Source: Miltoncostaea sp036826475
GTDB lineage: Bacteria; Actinomycetota; Thermoleophilia; Miltoncostaeales; Miltoncostaeaceae
Direction of reading: 5' to 3'
Assembly (NCBI GenBank): GCA_036826475.1
Contig: DAISWG010000048.1
Coordinates: 1 to 28,647 of the forward strand
Length of the DNA: 28,647 nucleotides
Shown: in pieces, positions 21,332 through 28,430 of the stretch
How positions within the stretch are numbered: the first letter of the stretch is position 1
How the letters are laid out: every line of letters starts with the position of its first letter
Made by a program: the position numbers and the translations under genes
Notes under the pieces: model-generated
Databases searched by the model: none
Told to the model about the DNA's origin: nothing
The model's input: the letters and a program-made list of their open reading frames with translations, nothing else

Positions 21332-24297
21332 CGGTCGAGCGCCGGGCAGATGAGCGCGAAGTCGCAGCTGCGGCACGCCCACGACGGGCGCGGCGCGAAC
21401 CGGCCGGCGGCGATCCCCTCGGCCGCGTCGCGCACCTCCCCGACCACCATCGCGTCGTCGCTCGCCTCGGGGTGCACGCCGCGGGTGTCGCCGTCCAGGA
21501 TGTGCACGAGCGTGGCGCCGCGCGGCTCGATGCGCCACGCCTCGCGGGCGCCGAGCATGTAGAGCCGCAGCACCAGGTCGTCGCCCCCGCCGCCGCCCCC
21601 CGCGGGCGGCTTGCCGGTCTTGTAGTCGACGAGCTGATGGCCGCCGGCCGGGTGGGCGTCGATCCGGTCGATCCGGCCGTGCACCCGGTGCGGCCCCACC
21701 GTGAGCGTGAAGTCGCGCTCCACGGCGACGGGCCGGGTGCGCGTGCGGACGAGCCGGTCGTGGTACGCGGGCAGCGCCTCGCGGGCGCGGACCATGGCCT
21801 GCCGTCCCTCGGCCGTCCCGGCGACGCCCTCGCGCTTCAGGGCGACCGCGAACCGCCGCACCAGCGCCTCGCCGTCGCCGCCCGTGCCCCCCGGGCGGTA
21901 GTGCGCCTCCAGGGCGGAGTGCGCCGCCACGCCGATCGCCCGCGCCGCGCTCGGCGGGCTCGGCACGCGGTCGACCATCGCGAAGCGGTACCGCAGCGGG
22001 CAGCCGCGGTAGAGCTCCACCGCGCTCGGGCTGAGCGTCAGGCCCTCGCGCGCCGGCCGCGGCGGAGCGGGCACCGGGGGCGCCGGCGGGGGCGGGGCCA
22101 GCACGGCCGCCCGCGCCGCCACCAGGGCGGCCGCGGCGTCGGCGGCACGCGCCTCCAGCGCCGCGGCGTCCGGCGCGCCGTCGGCGATCGCCCGGGCGGC
22201 GCGCATCGACGCCTCCTCGAACGCATCGCGGCGCTCCCCCACGGCGGCGAGCAGGGCACGGTCGGGCGGCTCCCCCACCTCCTCCACGCCCGCGCCCGAG
22301 GCGGCGCGCGCCTCCTCGAAGAAGGGCGAGGGGTGCTGGGCGATGCCACCCGAGCCCGCGGCGACCGTGCTCAGCACCAGGTGGCGGCGGGCGCGGGTCA
22401 TCGCGACGTACGCGAGACGGCGCGCCTCGGCCACGTGGGCGTCCCGGCCGCGCGGCAGCACCTCGTCGAGGAGGGCGTCCGGGATGTCGACCCCCAGCCG
22501 GTCGGACCCCGGGAACGCGGAGCGCACCAGCCCGATCACGAACACCGCGTCGAACTCGAGGCCCTTGGCCTGGTGGACCGTCATCACCTGGACCCCGATC
22601 CGCTCGCGCGGAGCGATGCCCTCCCCCCGGAAGCCGATCTCCGCCAGCCCCTGCAGGCGCGCCGCCAGGCCGGGGGCGTCGAGGCCCGGCTCGCGCTCGG
22701 CGATCTCCCGTCCCAGGCGCTCGAGGGCGGCGAGCCCGGCCAGCCGCGCCGACCCCTCGGCGCCGCCCGCTGCGATCGCGGCGGTCCGCAGGCCGGAGCG
22801 GTCGATGGCGACCCGGAGCGCGTCGGCGGGCCCGAGCTCGGCGGCGGCGCGGCCCACCTCGTCGAGCGCCGCGGCCAGCGCCTCGGCGCCGTGGGCGCGC
22901 GCGACCCGGTCCAGCGCGCCCGCGACCGCACCCTCCGCCGCCGCGGCCGAGGTGACGGCGTCGGCGAGCGGCGCCCACGGGATGCCGTGGCGGGCGTCGG
23001 CGCCGACGCGGAGGTGCTCCTGGACCGCCGCCGGGTCGCACGCCGCACGCAGCCACGCGACCGCCGCCCGGACCTCCCGCCGCTCGAACAGGCCGATGCC
23101 GCCGCGCACCTGGTGCGGCACGCCCGCCCGCTCCAGCGCCTCCACCACCGGCCGCGCCTCCAGCCGCACGGCGCGCATCAGCACCGCCTGCTCCTCCAGC
23201 GGCACCCCCGCCTCCGCGTGGGCCACGATGCGCTCGACCACCGCGCGCGCCTGCCCGTCGGGATCGGGCGCCCGCCAGAACACCACCGGCGGGCCGGACG
23301 CGCCGGGCAGCGCGACGCTGCGCTTGGGGGCGCGGTCGGCGATCGGCTCCACGACCGCCGTCGCGGCGTCCAGGACGTGCTGGGTGGAGCGGTGGTTCAC
23401 CTCCAGCCGCAGCTCGGCCGCCTCCGGGAAGCGGCGCCGGAAGTCGATGATGTTCTTGGCCGACGCCCCGCGGAAGCGGTAGATGCCCTGGTCGTCGTCG
23501 CCCACCACCATCAGGCTCCGGCTGTCCCCCGCCACGGCGTAGAGCAGCTCCGCCTGGGCGTGGTTGGTGTCCTGGAACTCGTCGACCAGGACGTGCCGGG
23601 CGCCCTCCCGCGCCGCCTCGGCGCGGTCGGGATGCCCGCGCAACAGGTCCAGCGCGCGCACGATGGACAGCCCGAAGTCCTCGAGCCCCGCCTCCGCCAG
23701 CCAGCGGTCGTGGGCCTCGTAGACGCGGGCGAACTCCAGCTCGCGCCGCGCCCTGTGGGCGGCCCCGCTGGAGGCGGCGGCGTCGACCGCCGCCTGGGCC
23801 CACCCGCGGTAGGACTCGGCGGTGACCAGCTGGTCGCGGCACGCGTCGATGCGCTTGACCAGGTCCTCGACCAGCCGGGCCACGTCGCCGCGCAGGTCGT
23901 GGACGCGGAGGTCGAGCTCCTCGAGGCGGTCGAGGATCATCAGCATCCGATCCTCCTGCCGCGCGACCGACACGGGCGGCAGCAGGCCCCGCTCGACCCC
24001 GTGGACCCGGGTCAGCTCCTGCGCGTAGGAGTGGAAGGTCGTGACGCGGAGCGTCTCGTGTGAGCCGCCGAGCAGCTCCTCGGCCCGGTCGCGCAGCTCC
24101 ACCGCCGCCTCGCGGGTGAAGGTGAGGGCGAGCACCTCCGACGGGTCGGCGCCGCCCTCGACCAGCCACGCCAGGCGGCGGCACAGGACGCGCGTCTTGC
24201 CGGCGCCGGCGCCGGCGAGCACGATCGCGGGCCCGCCGGGATGGGTGACGGCCGCGCGCTGCTCGGGGGTGAGATCGTCCGCCACGGGACGCCACAT
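21328..24297 (-). CDS. UvrD/PcrA-family helicase fused to RecB-type PD-(D/E)XK Fe-S nuclease
   Basis: A 989-residue superfamily 1 helicase. Motif I GAGAGKT is at 29-35, followed by ALTFTREAA, the Walker B VDEFQDTN, VVGDDDQGIYRFRGA, NHRST, VMTVHQAKGLEFD and VAMTRAR. After a Pro/Ala linker, residues ~760-989 form a RecB/AddB-like nuclease with GRIDRID (Asp877) and QLVDYKTGK (Asp891, Lys893), framed by Cys766 (YRGCPLRYRF) and Cys975, Cys978, Cys984 (CRSCDFALIC), the spacing of an AddB/AdnB-type 4Fe-4S cluster. Such proteins process double-strand breaks. No AdnA-like partner is adjacent. ATG 24297 is annotated; GTG 24285 is the better start if the TATCAT hexamer is its -10. Confidence 0.92.
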   Translation of the reverse strand: MWRPVADDLTPEQRAAVTHPGGPAIVLAGAGAGKTRVLCRRLAWLVEGGADPSEVLALTFTREAAVELRDRAEELLGGSHETLRVTTFHSYAQELTRVHGVERGLLPPVSVARQEDRMLMILDRLEELDLRVHDLRGDVARLVEDLVKRIDACRDQLVTAESYRGWAQAAVDAAASSGAAHRARRELEFARVYEAHDRWLAEAGLEDFGLSIVRALDLLRGHPDRAEAAREGARHVLVDEFQDTNHAQAELLYAVAGDSRSLMVVGDDDQGIYRFRGASAKNIIDFRRRFPEAAELRLEVNHRSTQHVLDAATAVVEPIADRAPKRSVALPGASGPPVVFWRAPDPDGQARAVVERIVAHAEAGVPLEEQAVLMRAVRLEARPVVEALERAGVPHQVRGGIGLFERREVRAAVAWLRAACDPAAVQEHLRVGADARHGIPWAPLADAVTSAAAAEGAVAGALDRVARAHGAEALAAALDEVGRAAAELGPADALRVAIDRSGLRTAAIAAGGAEGSARLAGLAALERLGREIAEREPGLDAPGLAARLQGLAEIGFRGEGIAPRERIGVQVMTVHQAKGLEFDAVFVIGLVRSAFPGSDRLGVDIPDALLDEVLPRGRDAHVAEARRLAYVAMTRARRHLVLSTVAAGSGGIAQHPSPFFEEARAASGAGVEEVGEPPDRALLAAVGERRDAFEEASMRAARAIADGAPDAAALEARAADAAAALVAARAAVLAPPPPAPPVPAPPRPAREGLTLSPSAVELYRGCPLRYRFAMVDRVPSPPSAARAIGVAAHSALEAHYRPGGTGGDGEALVRRFAVALKREGVAGTAEGRQAMVRAREALPAYHDRLVRTRTRPVAVERDFTLTVGPHRVHGRIDRIDAHPAGGHQLVDYKTGKPPAGGGGGGDDLVLRLYMLGAREAWRIEPRGATLVHILDGDTRGVHPEASDDAMVVGEVRDAAEGIAAGRFAPRPSWACRSCDFALICPALDR

Positions 24298-24301
24298 GAT
24301 A
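24296..24301 (-). promoter_or_regulatory. -10 element TATCAT for the helicase gene
   Basis: On the minus strand TATCAT overlaps the ATG at 24297 and ends 10 bases before an in-frame GTG at 24285. It closely resembles a -10 box and would place the transcription start near that GTG. Confidence 0.4.
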
Positions 24302-24352
24302 CGTCCGGTGCCGGACGCCCCACCACGCGCCCACGGGCCCTGCCCACCTTGG

Positions 24353-24358
24353 TAGCGT
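24353..24358 (+). promoter_or_regulatory. -10 element TAGCGT before the DUF1015 gene
   Basis: TAGCGT ends 8 bases before the GTG at 24367, again in leaderless spacing. It is divergent from the helicase promoter about 50 bases away. Confidence 0.4.
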
Positions 24359-24366
24359 GGCCCCTC

Positions 24367-25575
24367 GTGGCCGACGTCCGACCCTTCCGCGCGCTCCGAT
24401 ACACCCAGGCCGCGGGAGCCCTCGGCGACCTGGTCTCGCCGCCCTACGACGTCATCTCGCCGGACCAGCGGCGGGGGTACCTGGCGGCCAGCCCCTACAA
24501 CGCCGTGCGGCTCGAGCTGCCCGAGATCGCCTACGACGAGGTCGCCGGGCGCATCGCCTCGTGGGTCGAGGACGGGGTGCTGGAGCGCGCCGACCCGGTG
24601 CTCGTCGCCTGGACGCAGACGTTCACCCTGGACGACGGCGTGGAGCGCGAGCGCCGGACCATCCTGGCCGCCGTGGGCCTCGAGCCCTACGAGGCACGGG
24701 TGGTGCGCCCGCACGAGCGCACCCACGCCGGCCCCAAGGAGGACCGGCTGCGGCTGATCCGGGCCGTCCGCACCAACATCTCGCCCGTCTTCGGCCTCTA
24801 CCCCGACCCGGCGGGGGCCGCGTGGGCGGCGATCGCGCCGTCCGGCCCGCCGGACGGCGAGCTGACCGACGTGGAGGGCACCGTCCACCGCGTCTGGTTC
24901 GTCGACGACCCGGACGTCGCGGACGCGGTCGCGGCGGCGATGCGGGACGCCTGGATCCTGATCGCCGACGGCCACCACCGCTACGAGACGGCCCTCGCCT
25001 ACCGCGACGAGCTGCGCGCGGCGGGCGCGGGCGACGGCCCCCACGACCGTGTGCTGATGGGGCTCACCGCCCTCGACGACCCCGGGCTGGTGGTGCTCCC
25101 CACCCACCGCCTGCTCACCCGCTGGCCGGAGGGCGCCGACGCCGCGTTCACGTCGGCGCGGGCGGAGGACCTGGACGCGCTGCTGGCGGCCCTGGCCGCC
25201 GCCCCGGAGGACGCCCCGGCGCTGGGCCTCGTCACCGCGGACGGCATGGCCCTCCTGACGGCGCCGCCCGCCCCGCCGGGGACGTCGCCCGCGGGCCGGC
25301 TGGACGTCGCGGCGCTGGAGCGCGAGATCCTGATCCCCCACCTCGGGGCCGACCAGGCCGCGCTCGCCCACGACGAGGTGCTGTCGTACACGAAGGACGC
25401 CGCCGAGGCCGAGGCCCTCGTCCGGGACGGCGCGATCGCCGCGGCGCTGATCCTGCGCGGCATCCCGAAGCCGGACATCGCGGACGTGTCGGAGGCCGGC
25501 GAGACGATGCCGCAGAAGTCGACCTACTTCTTCCCGAAGCTCCTCACCGGCGTCGCGTACAACCCGCTGACCTAG
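24367..25575 (+). CDS. DUF1015 family protein
   Basis: A 402-residue protein matching DUF1015 along its length: VRPFRALRYTQ at the start, LVSPPYDVIS, NAVRLELPE, PHERTHAGPKEDRLRLIRAVRTNISPVFGLY, the hallmark IADGHHRYETALAYRDE, and the end MPQKSTYFFPKLLTG. The function is not established; the His-His-Arg-Tyr-Glu motif suggests a catalytic or metal/nucleotide-binding site. In other bacteria it is sometimes found near serine or phosphonate metabolism genes, which is not seen here. It starts at GTG 24367, 8 bases after TAGCGT. Its TAG shares one base with the GTG of the next gene. Confidence 0.92.
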   Translation: MADVRPFRALRYTQAAGALGDLVSPPYDVISPDQRRGYLAASPYNAVRLELPEIAYDEVAGRIASWVEDGVLERADPVLVAWTQTFTLDDGVERERRTILAAVGLEPYEARVVRPHERTHAGPKEDRLRLIRAVRTNISPVFGLYPDPAGAAWAAIAPSGPPDGELTDVEGTVHRVWFVDDPDVADAVAAAMRDAWILIADGHHRYETALAYRDELRAAGAGDGPHDRVLMGLTALDDPGLVVLPTHRLLTRWPEGADAAFTSARAEDLDALLAALAAAPEDAPALGLVTADGMALLTAPPAPPGTSPAGRLDVAALEREILIPHLGADQAALAHDEVLSYTKDAAEAEALVRDGAIAAALILRGIPKPDIADVSEAGETMPQKSTYFFPKLLTGVAYNPLT

Positions 25576-26372
25576 TGGAGCGCTGGCTCCCGCTGCTGCG
25601 CCGCGCCTGCGACGCCGCGGGGGAGGCGGTCCGCGACATGCCGCCGGCGGAGCGGCGGCGGCCGGTCGGCGCCGGCGCGGGCGGCGACATCACCATGGTC
25701 GTGGACCGCGCCGCCGAGGACGCCGTCCTGGCGGTGCTCGAGGCGGGCGGCATGCCGTTCCGCCTCATCAGCGAGGAGGTGGGCGAGCGCGAGGTCGGCG
25801 GCGGCGGCCCCTGGGTGGTGCTCGACCCGATCGACGGGAGCCTGAACGCCGCGCGCGGGCTGCCGGTGTTCGCGACCTCGATCGCGCTCGCGGGGGCGCC
25901 CTCGATGGGCGACGTGACCCTCGGGGTGATCCGCGACCACGGCACGGGCGAGGAGTGGATCGCCCGCCGCGGCGGCGGGGCGACGGTCGACGGCGCCCCG
26001 GTGCGCGCCGGGGGCGAGCCGGGCGCCCTGGAGCTGCTGCTGGTGGAGGGCGCGTACCCGGCCCGGGTGGCGCCGGCCGCCGCGGCGCTCGGGGATCGCG
26101 TCGGCCGGATCCGGGCCCTCGGGTCGCTGGCCCTGTCGCTGTGCCACGCGGCCGCCGGCCGCGGCGACGCGATGATCGGGCTCGGCACCGGCCGGTCCAT
26201 CGACATCGCCGCGGCCCAGCTCGTGGCGCGGGAGGCGGGCCTGCTGGTGGGCCTGCCGCGGGAGGAGGACCTGCCGGGGACCACGCTCCGGCTGGACGCC
26301 CGTTTCCACGTGCTGGGCGCCCGCGACCCGGGGACGATGGAGTTGCTGGCGGGGCTGCTGCCGGCCGGCTAG
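25575..26372 (+). CDS. Inositol monophosphatase / fructose-1,6-bisphosphatase family protein
   Basis: A 265-residue Mg-dependent sugar phosphatase. The metal-site motifs are SEEVGER (Glu67/68), VVLDPIDGSLNA (Asp84, Asp87; variant of DPLDGTxN) and GRSIDIAAAQLVAREAG near the C-terminus in place of WDxAAG. The G-S-L-N variant and the loss of Trp before the last Asp fit archaeal-type IMPase/FBPase proteins rather than HisN or CysQ, so the exact substrate (myo-inositol phosphate, fructose bisphosphate or another) is open. It starts at GTG 25575 in a TAGTG overlap with the DUF1015 gene and meets the Kelch gene tail-to-tail with a 4-base overlap (CTAG). Confidence 0.88.
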   Translation: MERWLPLLRRACDAAGEAVRDMPPAERRRPVGAGAGGDITMVVDRAAEDAVLAVLEAGGMPFRLISEEVGEREVGGGGPWVVLDPIDGSLNAARGLPVFATSIALAGAPSMGDVTLGVIRDHGTGEEWIARRGGGATVDGAPVRAGGEPGALELLLVEGAYPARVAPAAAALGDRVGRIRALGSLALSLCHAAAGRGDAMIGLGTGRSIDIAAAQLVAREAGLLVGLPREEDLPGTTLRLDARFHVLGARDPGTMELLAGLLPAG

Positions 26373-27319
26373 TCCGCGGGGACGCGGAGGCCCATGAGGG
26401 TGTTGCTCACCGTCAGCCCGGGCTCGGGGCCGCCGAGCGCCTGGTAGACCGTCCGCCCGATGCCGACGACGGCGCCCCCGTGGCGGGGCCGGGGGCTCGG
26501 CGTGAGCGAGCGCCAGGTACGGGTGCCGGGGTCGTAGGCGTCGACCGGGGCGATGGTGGCGGTGCGCGCCTCGCCGCCCACCGCGACCACCAGGCCGGAG
26601 GCGCGGGTGGCGCCGTTGCCGCCGCGGCGGGTCGGTGCGTCGGGGAGCGTCGACCAGGCGCGCCGGACGGTGTCGTACGCCTCCGCGGCGTGGGTGTTGG
26701 TCGCGGGCCCGCCGGTGCGGCCGCCGATGGCGTAGACGCGGCCGCCGAGCGCGGTCACCCCGAGGTGCTCGCGCGGCGTGGCCAGCCCCCGGAACAGCCG
26801 CCAGCGGAGTGTGCGGAGGTCGAGGTACATCGACGTGGTCGCCAGTGGCCGGCCGGGCCCGGCGCCGACCCCGCCGACCACGTAGAGCCGGTTGCGCACG
26901 ATCACCGCCCCGCCGGCGGCCCGCGGCTCCGGCATGGGCGGCAACGGGTGCCACGCGCGGTCGTAGAGCACCCATGCGGTGTCGGTCGCCTGCCCTCCCG
27001 CGTGGTGCTCGGCGAATCCGCCGGCCACGTACAGCCGGTCGCGCCGCGACGCCGCCATCGCGTGGTGGCGGGGCGCCGGCATGTCCGGCAGCCGCAGCCA
27101 GCGGCGCCGCGTCGGGTCGTAGAGGTCGGCGCGGGCCGACACGGCGCCGTCGGCGGTCAGCCCGCCGACCACCGCGACGCGGCCGTTCAGGGCCGCGCCG
27201 GCCACCTCGGTGCGCGCCTGGGGGGCCGAGGGCAGCAGCCGCCAGGAGGCCGCGTCGCCGGAGCACCCGGCGACCAGCAGGACCATCACCAGCGCGAGGG
27301 CGGCGGGGAGGTGGCGCAA
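26369..27319 (-). CDS. Kelch-repeat lipoprotein
   Basis: A 316-residue exported protein starting at a TTG (27319) with a signal peptide ending in a lipobox LVAGC, so it is probably lipid-anchored outside the membrane. Six Gly-Gly blade signatures (VVGGLT, VAGGFA, VVGGVG, AIGGRT, AVGGEA, ALGGPE), spaced ~45-50 residues with following Tyr/Trp pairs (DLYDPTRRRW, DAYDPGTRTW), make a six-bladed beta-propeller. Kelch propellers bind proteins or sugars, or act as enzymes; no partner is evident. An internal ATG would cut off the signal peptide, so TTG is the likely start. Its promoter region is shared with the divergent molybdoenzyme. Confidence 0.87.
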   Translation of the reverse strand: MRHLPAALALVMVLLVAGCSGDAASWRLLPSAPQARTEVAGAALNGRVAVVGGLTADGAVSARADLYDPTRRRWLRLPDMPAPRHHAMAASRRDRLYVAGGFAEHHAGGQATDTAWVLYDRAWHPLPPMPEPRAAGGAVIVRNRLYVVGGVGAGPGRPLATTSMYLDLRTLRWRLFRGLATPREHLGVTALGGRVYAIGGRTGGPATNTHAAEAYDTVRRAWSTLPDAPTRRGGNGATRASGLVVAVGGEARTATIAPVDAYDPGTRTWRSLTPSPRPRHGGAVVGIGRTVYQALGGPEPGLTVSNTLMGLRVPAD

Positions 27320-27331
27320 CGCCGTGTGAGC

Positions 27332-27340
27332 GTACTATCC
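27332..27340. promoter_or_regulatory. Overlapping bidirectional -10 elements
   Basis: The stretch GTACTATCC contains TACTAT (27333-27338) on the plus strand and GATAGT on the minus strand, so one AT-rich patch could serve as -10 for both the molybdoenzyme gene and the Kelch gene. No -35 box is clear on either side. Confidence 0.35.
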
Positions 27341-27373
27341 GGCGCTGGACCGACGATCCGGGGACGGTGGGCG

Positions 27374-27976
27374 ATGGCGCTGTTCGGCAAGGGCAGGGGG
27401 GTCACCGACGAGGAGCGCGAGCGGCTGCCGCCGGGGCAGCACCTGGTGCGCGACTTCCCGATCCTGCACGCCGGGTCGATCCCGTACCGCGAGGTGCCGG
27501 AGGACTGGGACTTCCGCATCTGGGGGGCCGTCGACACGCCGCTGCGGTGGACGTACGAGGAGCTGCGGTCGCAGGACATCACCCGCCAGGTCTGCGACAT
27601 CCACTGCGTGACGACGTGGACGAAGCTCGACACCGTGTGGGAGGGCGTGGCGGTGGCCCCGCTGCTGCGGAGCCTGGGGCTGCGCGAGGGGGCGAGCCAT
27701 GTCGTCGCCCACAGCGAGGAGGGCTACACCGCGAACATCCCGCTCGACATCGCCCTCCACGACGACGTGCTGCTGGCCTACCGCTTCGGCGACCAGGAGC
27801 TCGAGCCGGAGCACGGCGGCCCCCTGCGCCTGCTGGTCCCCGCCCTCTACTTCTGGAAGAGCGCGAAGTGGCTGCGCGGCCTGGAGGTGCTGGACCACGA
27901 CGAGCCGGGCTTCTGGGAGCGCCTGGGCTACTCGAACTCCGCGGATCCGTGGAAGGAGGAGCGCTACGGGTTCTGA
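27374..27976 (+). CDS. Sulfite-oxidase-like molybdopterin-dependent oxidoreductase
   Basis: A 200-residue protein consisting of a single Moco-binding domain of the SUOX/MsrP (YedY) fold. The segment CDIHCVTTWTKLDTVWEGV carries Cys78, which aligns with the cysteine that ligates molybdenum in the CVxxW motif. EEGYTANIPLD, LEPEHGGPLRLLVP and YFWKSAKWLRGLE are also typical. There is no Tat or Sec signal and no dimerisation domain, so it appears to be a small cytoplasmic form; electron donor and substrate are unknown. The ATG at 27374 is preceded by GGGGACGGTGGG. The nearby MoeZ-like enzyme could support cofactor synthesis, but that is only inference. Confidence 0.88.
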   Translation: MALFGKGRGVTDEERERLPPGQHLVRDFPILHAGSIPYREVPEDWDFRIWGAVDTPLRWTYEELRSQDITRQVCDIHCVTTWTKLDTVWEGVAVAPLLRSLGLREGASHVVAHSEEGYTANIPLDIALHDDVLLAYRFGDQELEPEHGGPLRLLVPALYFWKSAKWLRGLEVLDHDEPGFWERLGYSNSADPWKEERYGF

Positions 27977-28046
27977 GGGGCCGGGGCCGCCGCTCGACGA
28001 CTGGGACCAGATCGAGCGGCTGACGCGGCGCGTCGGGCGGATCGCG

Positions 28047-28313
28047 GTGCTGTTCCTCCCGGTCTGGATCGTCCTCCTCGGCGGGCTGCCGTACGCGACG
28101 GGCCTGGGTCCGCTCGCGTGCCTGTCGCTGGCGACGCTCCTCGCGGCGGGCGTGGTGGTGCTCGTCGAGCGCCGACGCTCGCGGCGCGAGGCGCGCACCG
28201 CCGCCGGGCCGCCGGTGGCCCGGAAGCCGATGAGCGCGCTGACCGGCGCCGGGATCGCCCTCGGGGTGGTCGTGCTGCTGATCTACGTCGTCTTCGTGCT
28301 GCGCGCGTCGTGA
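28047..28313 (+). CDS. Small two-helix membrane protein; true start probably upstream
   Basis: The frame encodes two hydrophobic hairpins (AVLFLPVWIVLLGGLPYATG plus LACLSLATLLAAGVVVLV), a basic loop (ERRRSRREAR) and a C-terminal membrane helix (GAGIALGVVVLLIYVVFVL). GTG 28047 is the first canonical start, but it would begin inside the first helix. The upstream codons read DDWDQIERLTRRVGRIA, which looks like genuine coding sequence, with only ATC (28011) or CTG (28020) available as starts. It follows the molybdoenzyme closely and may be co-transcribed. No family recognised. Confidence 0.6.
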   Translation: MLFLPVWIVLLGGLPYATGLGPLACLSLATLLAAGVVVLVERRRSRREARTAAGPPVARKPMSALTGAGIALGVVVLLIYVVFVLRAS

Positions 28314-28420
28314 TGGTGGTGACGGTGCGGGTGATCGACACCGCCCGCCAGGCGGTCGACGACCGGCGGCACCGCCTGGCCCTGGACGATGGCGGGCGCA
28401 TCGCCGCCCTGGAGGCGTAG
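28310..28420 (+). CDS. Tiny ORF between the membrane protein and clpP
   Basis: A GTG overlapping the previous TGA (GTGA) opens 36 codons with strong G/C third-position bias, ending at the TAG that also starts the clpP -10 candidate. The peptide (contains VIDTARQAVDDRRHRLALDD) is basic/acidic with no known domain. The junction style matches real genes here, but it is short and may be chance. Confidence 0.35.
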   Translation: MMVVTVRVIDTARQAVDDRRHRLALDDGGRIAALEA

Positions 28421-28423
28421 TCT
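28418..28423 (+). promoter_or_regulatory. -10 element TAGTCT before clpP
   Basis: TAGTCT ends 7 bases before the GTG at 28431, in the same leaderless spacing as the other unit-heading genes. No -35 box is seen. Confidence 0.4.
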
Positions 28424-28430
28424 CCCGCCC

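Noticed and set aside
20459..24334. A single 1291-codon open frame on the minus strand across the helicase and HD-nuclease genes
   Set aside because: Only its last ~290 codons (from GTG 21331) look like protein; the rest is an Arg/Gly/Ala-rich shadow of the helicase frame, typical of very GC-rich DNA.
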